Origin: Granulosicoccus sp036478595
GTDB lineage: Bacteria > Pseudomonadota > Gammaproteobacteria > Granulosicoccales > Granulosicoccaceae
Length of the DNA stretch: 64,000 bases
NCBI GenBank assembly: GCA_036478595.1
Contig: JAZGEF010000039.1
Span: 62,001 to 126,000 of the forward strand
Reading direction: 5' to 3'
Shown here: positions 28,349 to 36,292 of the stretch, one piece after another
How positions within the stretch are numbered: the stretch's first letter is position 1
Layout of the letters: every line of letters begins with the position of its first letter
Made by a program: the position numbers and the translations under genes
The notes under the pieces: model-generated
Told to the model about the DNA's origin: nothing
The model's input: only the letters and a program-made list of their open reading frames with translations
Database searches by the model: none

Positions 28349-28424
28349 GGCGCCATTCGGCGTCAAATCATTTACACTAACTGCGCGCAAGCGATATTGT
28401 TATCTCCAACCGGAACGATTGTTG

Positions 28425-29600
28425 ATGTTTTCTAGCACTATCCAGTTTCAAACTCCATCATTTCTTCGTTCAATGGGCCTGTTGTTGCTATTGTCCTCGC
28501 TATTGTTATTCGGGTTTGGTGTGCGTGCAGCGCCATTGCCTGCGCCACCGCAGCTGTCAGCGGAAAGCTATTTATTGATCGATTTTGTTAGCGGTGCCGT
28601 GTTGGCCGAAAAAAATCCTGATCAACGCATGGAGCCTGCTAGCCTGACCAAAATGATGACGGCTTATATTGTTGCGCAAGAATTAGGTCGGGGTAATATT
28701 AGCGGTTCCGATCCAGTGATTATTAGTGATGAAGCGCAAGCTATGCCCGGCTCGCGTATGTTTGTAGAAGCGGGTACCACCGCAACCGTTGATGAGCTGT
28801 TAAGAGGGTTGATTATTCAGTCGGGTAACGATGCCAGCGTGGCCTTAGCTGAGCATATTGGCGCTAGTGAAGCAGGGTTTGTTGACATCATGAATCGTGT
28901 CGCTGAAAAACTGGGCATGGAGCATTCTAATTACATTAACGCGTCGGGTCTGCCTGATGCAAACCATTACACCACGGCATCCGATTTGGCGATTATTGCG
29001 CGCGCGATAATTCGCGATTTCCCCAATCTCTACGCGATTTATTCTGAGCGCGAATATACCTATAACAACATCACACAAAAAAATCGTAATTCGTTATTAG
29101 GCCGTGATGCATCTGTAGATGGAATGAAAACGGGCCACACCGATGCTGCCGGCTATTGCTTAGTCGCTTCTGCGCAACGTGAAAACATGCGGTTGATCAG
29201 CATCATTCTTGGCACCAACAGCGATAAAACTCGCATTGCCGAAAGCCGGCGATTGCTCAACTACGGGTTTCGTTTTTTCCGAACCGAACAAATATACGCG
29301 GCAGGCGAATTGGTAAGTGAAGCACAAATTTGGATGGGTAAGCAAAACTCCATACCACTAGGCGTGGCGGAAGATCTATTTGTCACCTTGCCACGTGATG
29401 CTTTTGAAACCTTGCATAGCCAGATAGAAGTGAGTGATTACATCAAAGCGCCGGCGCGTTTGGGCCAGGAGCTAGGCCGTTCAGTGTTAACTGCCGATAG
29501 TCGCGTCGTTGGTGAGGTACCATTGCTGGCATTGAAAAAGGTGGAAGAGGGCAACATATTGGTTCGCATGAAACATTCGATCATGCGATATTTTAGATGA
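28425..29600 (+). CDS. dacA: D-alanyl-D-alanine carboxypeptidase (PBP5/6 type)
   Basis: A low-molecular-weight penicillin-binding protein that trims the terminal D-Ala of peptidoglycan stems. The catalytic motifs are SLTK, SGN and KTG (MKTGHTDAAGYCLVAS), followed by a beta-rich PBP5 C-terminal domain and an amphipathic membrane anchor (VRMKHSIMRYFR). I choose ATG 28425 with GGAAC upstream; two TTG codons precede it in frame. 391 residues. The stop overlaps the ybeD start by 4 bases. Confidence 0.96.
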   Translation: MFSSTIQFQTPSFLRSMGLLLLLSSLLLFGFGVRAAPLPAPPQLSAESYLLIDFVSGAVLAEKNPDQRMEPASLTKMMTAYIVAQELGRGNISGSDPVIISDEAQAMPGSRMFVEAGTTATVDELLRGLIIQSGNDASVALAEHIGASEAGFVDIMNRVAEKLGMEHSNYINASGLPDANHYTTASDLAIIARAIIRDFPNLYAIYSEREYTYNNITQKNRNSLLGRDASVDGMKTGHTDAAGYCLVASAQRENMRLISIILGTNSDKTRIAESRRLLNYGFRFFRTEQIYAAGELVSEAQIWMGKQNSIPLGVAEDLFVTLPRDAFETLHSQIEVSDYIKAPARLGQELGRSVLTADSRVVGEVPLLALKKVEEGNILVRMKHSIMRYFR

Positions 29601-29881
29601 GCGAGAAGGAGCCCGCGCAAGAACTATCTGATCTGATCACCTATCCTGCGGATATGTCGATTAAGGCGATGGGGCTGAATGCTAACAATTTTGAGGCGTG
29701 CGTTATCGGCTTATTATCGCCTATTATTGCGCCTCAACGAGCCAGTAAAGTCGATACTCGTGAAAGTAGTGGTGGCAAGTATTTATCGGTTACCGTGCAT
29801 TTTAAAGCAAGCGACGCAGCGCACTACGAACTCGTCTACAGCACCTTGCGTGATGATGCGCGAGTGCTTTTCACACTCTGA
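29597..29881 (+). CDS. ybeD: YbeD/DUF493 family protein
   Basis: A 94-residue ferredoxin-like-fold protein of the YbeD (UPF0250) family, with LITYPADMSIKAMG, GKYLSVTVHFKA and a terminal RVLFTL. It is almost always found between dacA and lipB; a regulatory role has been proposed from its ACT-like fold but not shown. Its start overlaps dacA (ATGA), and its stop overlaps the apparent CTG start of lipB. Confidence 0.95.
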   Translation: MSEKEPAQELSDLITYPADMSIKAMGLNANNFEACVIGLLSPIIAPQRASKVDTRESSGGKYLSVTVHFKASDAAHYELVYSTLRDDARVLFTL

Positions 29882-30492
29882 ACATTCAGCACCTCGGGCT
29901 TGCTGATTACCAGGCCGTGTTTTCCGCCATGCGCGAATTTACCTTGGCGCGCCAACCGGATACCCCGGATGAATTGTGGTTTGTTGAGCACCCACCGGTC
30001 TATACCCTGGGCCAAGCAGGCAAGCGTGAGCACATACTAAATTCCAATAATATTCCGATTGTTGAGTCAGATCGGGGTGGGCAGGTAACCTACCACGGGC
30101 CGCAGCAACTTGTGGTGTACACCTTGCTGGATTTACGGCGCGCAGGCTTGAGTGTTAGAGAAACCGTGATCCATCTTGAAAATGCAGTGATCGACTGCCT
30201 GCAACACTTCGGCATTACAGCGGTGGGCCGACGAGATGCCCCCGGTGTTTACGTTAACAATGCGAAAATCGCTGCCCTTGGTTTACGGATTCGACGTGGT
30301 CGTTGCTATCACGGTTTAGCGCTCAATGTGTCGCCTGATCTGCAACCATTTTTGGGCATTAATCCTTGTGGTTATGAGGGATTGGAGGTAACCAGCATGG
30401 AAAAGCTAGAGGCCACGGCTCCCATGGCGCAGATCATGGACAGGCTTTTGCAGGCATTGTTGCAGCACATTCCAAACGCCACAGCTGACTAG
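29878..30492 (+). CDS. lipB: Octanoyl-[ACP]:protein N-octanoyltransferase
   Basis: LipB transfers octanoate from acyl carrier protein to lipoyl domains such as GcvH. Motifs are SDRGGQVTYHGPQQ, the catalytic-lysine loop AKIAALGLRIRRGRCYHGLALN and NPCGYEGLEV. The first ordinary start in frame is GTG 29917, but the 13 codons above it (IQHLGLADYQ and so on) match the conserved LipB N-terminus. No ATG, GTG or TTG precedes them before the upstream stop at 29854. CTG 29878, overlapping the ybeD stop as CTGA, is therefore the best candidate; ATT 29884 is another. Confidence 0.92.
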   Translation: MNIQHLGLADYQAVFSAMREFTLARQPDTPDELWFVEHPPVYTLGQAGKREHILNSNNIPIVESDRGGQVTYHGPQQLVVYTLLDLRRAGLSVRETVIHLENAVIDCLQHFGITAVGRRDAPGVYVNNAKIAALGLRIRRGRCYHGLALNVSPDLQPFLGINPCGYEGLEVTSMEKLEATAPMAQIMDRLLQALLQHIPNATAD

Positions 30493-30542
30493 CTTGTGTC
30501 ACAATCACTGCGTACCTCATTTTTGCTTACCGGATTATGCTT

Positions 30543-30567
30543 ACTAACAGTTTGTTAACTAACAGTT
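30543..30567 (+). repeat. Two 10-base direct repeats ahead of lipA
   Basis: ACTAACAGTT occurs at 30543-30552 and again at 30558-30567, a 15-base period, ending 8 bases before the lipA ATG. It could be an operator or a leader element; it could also be a small local duplication. Confidence 0.5.
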
Positions 30568-30575
30568 GAATAAAC

Positions 30576-31550
30576 ATGGCGACGGATTACACAGCACCTT
30601 CTCGGCACGATCCTGACGGGCATCAACGCGGCTCAACCAAGCTGTCTCGCATTCCAATCAAGGTTGCAACACAAGCGCATACCTTGCGTAAGCCTGAATG
30701 GATTCGAGCGCGCGTGCCAAACAATCCTCGTGTTGTTGAAATTAAACGCATGATGCGCGAGCTGAAGTTGTCATCTGTATGCGAAGAAGCCAGCTGCCCC
30801 AACTTAGGTGAGTGTTTTAGCCACGGCACTGCAACGTTTATGATCATGGGCGATATTTGTACTCGCCGTTGCCCATTCTGCGATGTGTCCCATGGTAAGC
30901 CCAAGCCTCTAGACCCAGATGAGCCCACTAATCTTGCCAAGGCTATCAGCCAGCTCGAGCTTAACTACGTTGTGATCACCTCAGTTGATCGGGATGATTT
31001 AAGAGATGGTGGCGCAGGGCATTTTGACGCCTGCATTAAGGCCGTGCGCGACGCCAGCCCGGGTATCCAAGTTGAAGTGCTGGTGCCAGATTATCGTGGC
31101 CGTGTAGAAAAAGCATTAGAGGCAATGGCGGACAACCCACCTGATGTGTTTAATCACAACCTTGAAACGGTGCCGCGTTTATACAAACAATGTCGGCCGG
31201 GTTCGGACTACCAATATTCGTTATCGCTATTGGCTAGCCACAAGATACGCTTTCCTAATGTGCCAACAAAGTCAGGTTTAATGCTTGGACTAGGTGAAAC
31301 GATTGATGAAGTGAAAGCCGTGATGCGAGATATGCGCGAGCACAATATCGATATGCTAACGCTGGGGCAGTACTTGCAACCCAGTAAAGCGCATTTGGCT
31401 GTTGAGCGGTACGTGCATCCAGATGAATTTGATGAGCTGGCTGTTTATGGCGATACCATTGGGTTTTCGCATGTTGCTAGTGGGCCAATGGTACGTTCTT
31501 CGTATCACGCTGATAGGCAAGCTGCTGGCGTGACAAAAGCTAAGGCTTAG
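30576..31550 (+). CDS. lipA: Lipoyl synthase
   Basis: A 324-residue radical-SAM enzyme that inserts two sulfurs into octanoyl-protein. Both iron-sulfur motifs are present: the auxiliary-cluster CEEASCPNLGEC and the SAM-cluster CTRRCPFC. The terminal RSSYHAD (as VRSSYHADRQAAG) also supplies an auxiliary-cluster serine. No strong ribosome binding site precedes the ATG. Together with lipB it serves the GcvH protein of this window and 2-oxoacid dehydrogenases elsewhere. Confidence 0.97.
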   Translation: MATDYTAPSRHDPDGHQRGSTKLSRIPIKVATQAHTLRKPEWIRARVPNNPRVVEIKRMMRELKLSSVCEEASCPNLGECFSHGTATFMIMGDICTRRCPFCDVSHGKPKPLDPDEPTNLAKAISQLELNYVVITSVDRDDLRDGGAGHFDACIKAVRDASPGIQVEVLVPDYRGRVEKALEAMADNPPDVFNHNLETVPRLYKQCRPGSDYQYSLSLLASHKIRFPNVPTKSGLMLGLGETIDEVKAVMRDMREHNIDMLTLGQYLQPSKAHLAVERYVHPDEFDELAVYGDTIGFSHVASGPMVRSSYHADRQAAGVTKAKA

Positions 31551-31570
31551 AATGTTAGCAAGATAAGGAT

Positions 31571-31629
31571 GTTCGGCCCTGCACGAACGGAGGCGGTTGG
31601 TCTGCTACCTGGGCCGAACCCAACCACCT
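31571..31629 (+). ncRNA. Candidate H-type RNA pseudoknot in the lipA-to-kinase gap
   Basis: Stem 1 is a perfect 9-bp pairing of GTTCGGCCC (31571-31579) with GGGCCGAAC (31611-31619). Within its loop, AGGCGGTTGG (31591-31600) pairs 9 of 10 with CCAACCACCT (31620-31629), which directly abuts stem 1, the coaxial layout of an H-type pseudoknot. Downstream, 31684-31697 (CCACG/CGTGG) and 31729-31747 (ACAAC/GTTGT) can form further hairpins. I could not match the region to tmRNA, 6S, SRP or RNase P RNA. It may be an independent small RNA or the leader of the sensor kinase. Confidence 0.45.
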
Positions 31630-31927
31630 TGCGCGAATTGACTCTATACGGCAACCTTAAGTTAACCGCTTTGCGGGCTCTTCCACGCTCTCGTGGTTGA
31701 TGGGCCTATTTTTCTAGAACCACCTAAAACAACTCTGTCTCTGTTGTGCATCACCCAGCGGAGGTGCGAATAGTCTCGGGTGGTTAACACTCTGCATTCC
31801 TTAACAAATTAGCGAATCAGCATTGATGACCTGGTTCACACTTTTCATTGCATCCGAGCCGCGGCCAACCGCTAACGTTGTACAAGGCGGTACCGGTATT
31901 TCAAGACTGCCTATAAGAACAAAAACT

Positions 31928-33730
31928 ATGCATGATGCAAAGCAACAAATAGAGCCTGCTGAACTGGACGATGCGCTACTCGACGCGCATATGCGTCAGC
32001 GGGTAGGAACGTTCGCAATAAATGGGCTTGCGTTGGTGATCGCCTATTTTCTGCTCCGTAGCTCTCTCGATGTTCAGCTCTTGAATGTCTGGCTATTCGT
32101 CGGTGCTGCGATAGTCGCGGCCCGCGCGCTCTTCTCGGCATTTATTGGGCGTGGTAAACGCGCCAAAGGCTACTTAAAAATACACTACGCTCTTGTCGGT
32201 TTGTCGGGTGTGGTTTGGGGGGCGCTTTCGTTGTTTTGGTCTGCCGACTCAACATTATCCATTCAACTTATTATTATTCTCTTTCCGCTTGCCTTGGCTG
32301 TGGGTTCCGTTTCTGCGAATGGATCATGGTTGCCCACGTTCTACTGTTTTGCAGTTCCCGCTCAACTACCCACCATACTGGTGTTGCTGACATCGGGTAA
32401 TAGCGGCATGATCAAGATTGCGATTCCTGCTTTCGTGTTTTTGATGGTACAAATTCTCTTGGCTAAAGCGTATAACTCCCAGTTGCGCGAAACTCTCAGG
32501 CTAAGGCTGCTAAACGAACGAATGGCGGATAATTTGGTTAAACGCAATGCCGACTTGTCGCTGGCCAATGAGCAGGCACAGGCTGCCAAGCTGTCGAAGA
32601 GCGAATTTCTCGCGCGCATGAGCCACGAGATTAGAACCCCTATCAATGGCGTGCTAGGCATGGCAGAGATGCTGCGTAATACGAAACTGAATTTGGATCA
32701 AACGAGTGCGGTAGAAAGTTTGTGTGGCTCAGGCAAAGAGCTGCTTCACCTCATTAACGAGCTATTAGACGTATCCACTTTGGAGTCGGGTAGTTACGAG
32801 CTTAATCAGGCTGATTTCAATGTGCATCGCCTATTGGCTGACATAAACAAGCAACAGCAAGCCAACATACAAAGCGACAAACTTGAATTAATGCTACGCA
32901 TCGATGCAGAAGTGCCCGCGATGATGCATGGTGATGAACACCGCCTGGAGCAAATCCTGTCCAACTTAGTAGGCAACGCCATTAAGTTTTCTGAGCAGGG
33001 TGTTGTAGAGCTTTCGGTGGTGAGTACTTCGAGTGCGGGAAAGGCTAGCCTACGTTTTTGTGTCACTGATAATGGCATTGGCATAGCGGCTAAAAGCCAG
33101 CAATCGATTTTTGAAGTATTTCAGCAAGGCGATGGTTCGATTACACGCCAATTTGGCGGCAGTGGCTTGGGCCTATCCATTGCTAAAAGTTTTACCGAAC
33201 TGATGGATGGCACAATCAGTGTTGAAAGCAATATTGGTCGGGGTTCCAAGTTTATTGTTGATATACCACTTACAGCTGCATTGATGAAGCAAAGTGAAGA
33301 GCCCGGTGATGATAAAATGCAAAGCGAGCAAACCTTGGCTAGCTTGCCGGCTAATGTGCTCGTGGCTGAGGATAACCCGATCAATCAAGCTGTTATTACG
33401 GCCATGCTAGAAAGCTTTGATTGCGAGGTAACTATTGTTGATAACGGTGAAGAGGTGCTACATGCGCTAGCTGAATCAGAATACGACATCGTATTTATGG
33501 ATTGTCAAATGCCAGTGATGGATGGTTTGAGTGCAACACAGATAGCCCGCGAACGTGGAGAGAAAACGCCTATTGTGGCGGTAACGGCTAATGCAATGAA
33601 AGGTGATAGAGAAATCTGCTTGGCTGCAGGCATGAATGATTACGTTAGCAAGCCACTTGAGGCTGACAAACTTCACTTCATGTTAGTGCAGTGGGTGTTT
33701 GGCGGCGAGCGGCCAGTATCTGCAGCGTAA
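31928..33730 (+). CDS. Hybrid sensor histidine kinase/response regulator
   Basis: From ATG 31928 the product is 600 residues: about six membrane segments (residues 20-190) with no large periplasmic domain, a short coiled stretch, HisKA with phosphorylatable His233 in FLARMSHEIRTPINGV, a HATPase_c domain (NAIKFSEQGVVELSV, DNGIGIA, FGGSGLGLSIAKSF) and a C-terminal receiver with phospho-acceptor Asp525 in DIVFMDCQMPVMDGL. No Hpt domain, output domain or partner regulator is nearby. TTG 31823 would add 35 unconserved residues. The stimulus is unknown. Confidence 0.9.
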   Translation: MHDAKQQIEPAELDDALLDAHMRQRVGTFAINGLALVIAYFLLRSSLDVQLLNVWLFVGAAIVAARALFSAFIGRGKRAKGYLKIHYALVGLSGVVWGALSLFWSADSTLSIQLIIILFPLALAVGSVSANGSWLPTFYCFAVPAQLPTILVLLTSGNSGMIKIAIPAFVFLMVQILLAKAYNSQLRETLRLRLLNERMADNLVKRNADLSLANEQAQAAKLSKSEFLARMSHEIRTPINGVLGMAEMLRNTKLNLDQTSAVESLCGSGKELLHLINELLDVSTLESGSYELNQADFNVHRLLADINKQQQANIQSDKLELMLRIDAEVPAMMHGDEHRLEQILSNLVGNAIKFSEQGVVELSVVSTSSAGKASLRFCVTDNGIGIAAKSQQSIFEVFQQGDGSITRQFGGSGLGLSIAKSFTELMDGTISVESNIGRGSKFIVDIPLTAALMKQSEEPGDDKMQSEQTLASLPANVLVAEDNPINQAVITAMLESFDCEVTIVDNGEEVLHALAESEYDIVFMDCQMPVMDGLSATQIARERGEKTPIVAVTANAMKGDREICLAAGMNDYVSKPLEADKLHFMLVQWVFGGERPVSAA

Positions 33731-33735
33731 TAATC

Positions 33736-34206
33736 CTACAGTCTGCCAACAAGTTGCAGGCGAATGTTGTCTATGCGTTTTTTGTTGGCACCTAAATCGC
33801 TGTGCCCAAGCCGTGATGCGCTACGTATTTGAATTACATTGTTAGCCTTATCAACAAGCAGCTCTACATCGTCGGTGTAGCCCATAACCGGAGTCTTAAA
33901 TGTAGCGTGAAGGTACTTACCCTGTTGCTGCGCAATTTCTCCGCCTAGTTCCCTGATCACCGCAATGAGTATTGGCATCGCGTTACTGGCGTTTGACGTT
34001 ATCGCTAGCGCCTCGACGGTTTGATTTTTACGGCTAGATTGCGACCCCATACAATTCGGCTTTTTTGAGCAATCGCCAAGTTGCTGATTGCCGCCACTAG
34101 ATTGAATACCACCAATAGCAGGCGTGCGCGACACAAGCGCCACGCCAACACGTAGCAAAGCGAATAAGCCAAACAGAATAGAGAGCGTGATAATAATCCT
34201 AGCCAT
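33736..34206 (-). CDS. DUF1499 family protein
   Basis: A membrane-anchored protein of 156 residues from ATG 34206 (MARIIITLSILFGLFALLRV is an N-terminal membrane segment). The rest matches the DUF1499 pattern: CSKKPNCMGSQS, then a region with ATFKTPVMGYTDDVELLVD and IQIRSASRLGHSDLGANKKR. The function is unknown. The longer form from 34257 would overlap pdxH by 28 bases. Tail to tail with the hybrid kinase, 5 bases apart. Confidence 0.82.
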   Translation of the reverse strand: MARIIITLSILFGLFALLRVGVALVSRTPAIGGIQSSGGNQQLGDCSKKPNCMGSQSSRKNQTVEALAITSNASNAMPILIAVIRELGGEIAQQQGKYLHATFKTPVMGYTDDVELLVDKANNVIQIRSASRLGHSDLGANKKRIDNIRLQLVGRL

Positions 34207-34229
34207 CGTGGTGTGGTACGGGTGATGTG

Positions 34230-34874
34230 CTAAGGCGAAAGCCGTTGAGTATGCCAAGCGCCATTAGAGGCAGTGTAGATAAAGCGATCGTGAAGCCGAT
34301 CGTCGCGACCCTGCCAGAACTCGAATCGGGTGGGTTTTAGTTGGTAGCCGCCCCAGCGATCTGGGCGTGGTACGTCTCCATCCGGGTATTGCCCGTGCAG
34401 TGACGCCACCTGCGCCTCTAACTGCTCGCGGTTATTAACGGCTTGAGATTGATGAGATGAGGCCGCACTAAAGCGACTGCCTTCAGGGCGAGAATTGAAA
34501 TAATGATCAGCATCGCTGCCGTCTAGTTTTTGCACACTACCTTCAATGCGCACCTGACGCTCGAGCTCACGCCAATAAAACAATAAACAGGCGAGTGGGT
34601 TAGTTTTTAAGTCTTCGCCTTTCTGGCTTTGTTGGTCGGTGTACCAACAAAAGCCCGCGGCATCAAATGCTTTGAGTAAAACCACTCGTGAGCGAGGCTG
34701 CGAATCTGCACCAGATGTACTCAGAGTCATCGCCGTAGAATCAATTAACTTGGCCTCTCGAGCGTTGGTTAACCAATTATCAAATTGTTGTATTGGCGAA
34801 CTATTGAGCTGTGAGGCACTAAGACTGTTGCTTGAGTAGTCTCGGCGTTGCTCGATAAGATCTTTATCACTCAT
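34230..34874 (-). CDS. pdxH: Pyridoxamine 5'-phosphate oxidase
   Basis: A 214-residue FMN enzyme that oxidises PNP and PMP to PLP. SRVVLLKAFD, LERQVRIEGSV, RPDRWGGYQLKPTRFEFWQG and RLHDRFIY are family motifs. I start at ATG 34874 (MSDKDLIEQRRDY), as in E. coli PdxH; the frame is open to 34961, but that hydrophobic stretch covers the yajQ promoter region. Divergent from yajQ with an 85-base gap. Confidence 0.95.
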   Translation of the reverse strand: MSDKDLIEQRRDYSSNSLSASQLNSSPIQQFDNWLTNAREAKLIDSTAMTLSTSGADSQPRSRVVLLKAFDAAGFCWYTDQQSQKGEDLKTNPLACLLFYWRELERQVRIEGSVQKLDGSDADHYFNSRPEGSRFSAASSHQSQAVNNREQLEAQVASLHGQYPDGDVPRPDRWGGYQLKPTRFEFWQGRDDRLHDRFIYTASNGAWHTQRLSP

Positions 34875-34959
34875 ATTGCTATTGATGTTTTGTATACCAT
34901 TGATGCAGAATATTAGCATAGCAACCACAGCCCCAATCACGGTACCAACAGGAGTATCC

Positions 34960-35442
34960 ATGCCAACATTCGACGTTGTCTCAGAAGTTGATCAGCACGA
35001 ACTGACTAATGCAGTCGATCAAGCTCATCGCGAAATTAGCAACCGCTTTGACTTTAAAGGCTCGGGCGCTGAAATTAAGATCGCTGACGGTGCTATTTCT
35101 CTACAAGCTGAAAGTGATTTTCAAGTGCAGCAGATGCACCCGGTTATTTATCAAAAGCTCACAGCGCGCAGTATTGATATTGCCTGCCTGGATGCCGGAA
35201 AGGTCGCGCCATCGGGTAAGGGTGTTAAACAACTGATAACCGTTAAGCAGGGTATTGATAAGGAAACGGCTAAAAAAGCAGTTGGCGTAATTAAGGGGTC
35301 GAAGCTTAAGGTGCAAGCTCAGGTTCAGGGCGAGCAACTACGTGTGACTGGCAAAAAACGTGATGATCTACAGCAAGCAATGGCTATGCTAAAAGACGCC
35401 GAGCTTGGCGTGCCGCTACAGTTTCAAAATTTTCGTGACTAG
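34960..35442 (+). CDS. yajQ: YajQ-family nucleotide-binding protein
   Basis: A 160-residue UPF0234/YajQ protein (two ferredoxin-like halves). N-terminus MPTFDVVSEVDQHELTNAVD and NRFDFKGSGAEI are diagnostic. Relatives bind nucleotides, and a Xanthomonas member binds cyclic di-GMP. ATG 34960 has AGGAG 6 bases upstream. The 3' end overlaps rsmJ, which is convergent, by 27 bases. Confidence 0.96.
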   Translation: MPTFDVVSEVDQHELTNAVDQAHREISNRFDFKGSGAEIKIADGAISLQAESDFQVQQMHPVIYQKLTARSIDIACLDAGKVAPSGKGVKQLITVKQGIDKETAKKAVGVIKGSKLKVQAQVQGEQLRVTGKKRDDLQQAMAMLKDAELGVPLQFQNFRD

Positions 35443-36273
35443 TAATGAGCTCGCCTGTTCGAGTATGTGATAAATATCAAACCGTGTGGCGTCAGTCTCC
35501 ACGGTGGTTAGTTGGCCATTCCAATTTTCGGTGCCAGCCATCACAGCAGCACCAGCGGGTCGTTTAACGACCACTCGGTTAGTCGCGGCATCAAGCGCGT
35601 GTTGTAGTAGGTGCGTGTTATCTGTTTCAGGTAGTAGCGCTTGTAAAAACTGCATGCCTTTTTTTACTTTGGCTTGCTTCTTTTTAGCTGGAAACATCGG
35701 ATCTAGGTAAATAATATCGGGCCGTGCTGGCTTGTTAGCTGCGGAATTGTTTAATTGAGCGAAGTAGTCCTGGCTACGCACATTCATTACTTCAACATTA
35801 TTGGCAATGCCGGCTATCGCTGGTTGACGTGTGGCGTGATCGATTGCGTGCTGTAACATCACAGCCACTAAAGGTGACTCCTCCAACCAGATAGTTTTGC
35901 AGCCTTGGCAGGCGATAATCCATCCATCCTGCCCAAGCCCAGCGGTTGCATCAATGACATGTGTGGCTTGTCGTTGCGCTTGCTTAAGTTTGTGAAGGCC
36001 TAATGCTCTGACTAAGCTTTGATCTTTACTGGGCTGTGCTTGCCGCAATGCGGCCTTGCCTTGGGTAAAATCGATATTCATTCTGGCACCGTCAGGGCGT
36101 ATTAAGGTTCGGACCTCTGAGGCCACCAGCAAGCGCCAGCTGTCGGTATCTGTTTTGCCATCAGCAATGGGCAGGCCAAGCTGTTTTGCTAGTGCTTTAG
36201 TTGCCAGCGTGTCCGCTTTGCTATCAGCAATTACCTTTATGATGCAGAGATCTGCGTTACCATCGAAATTCAT
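35416..36273 (-). CDS. rsmJ: 16S rRNA (guanine-1516-N2)-methyltransferase
   Basis: A 285-residue SAM-dependent methyltransferase of the RsmJ/YhiQ family. VIDATAGLGQDGWIIA is the SAM loop and YLDPMFPAKKKQAKVKKGMQ the catalytic/RNA-binding family signature. It is a little longer than E. coli RsmJ (250), mainly at the N-terminus. The gene is divergent from the Rieske-like gene by 19 bases. Confidence 0.94.
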   Translation of the reverse strand: MNFDGNADLCIIKVIADSKADTLATKALAKQLGLPIADGKTDTDSWRLLVASEVRTLIRPDGARMNIDFTQGKAALRQAQPSKDQSLVRALGLHKLKQAQRQATHVIDATAGLGQDGWIIACQGCKTIWLEESPLVAVMLQHAIDHATRQPAIAGIANNVEVMNVRSQDYFAQLNNSAANKPARPDIIYLDPMFPAKKKQAKVKKGMQFLQALLPETDNTHLLQHALDAATNRVVVKRPAGAAVMAGTENWNGQLTTVETDATRFDIYHILEQASSLLVTKILKL

Positions 36274-36292
36274 TGCTAGCCCTTAGTCGCTC

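Noticed and set aside
31551..31822. tmRNA, 6S RNA, SRP RNA or RNase P RNA in the lipA gap
   Set aside because: None of their signature segments is present: no tRNA-like ends, no GGAA-type SRP loop and no RNase P conserved core. I left it as an unassigned structure.
34876..34959. Upstream extension of yajQ and the mirror extension of pdxH
   Set aside because: Both frames stay open across the shared divergent promoter gap, but the family N-termini start at 34960 and 34874.
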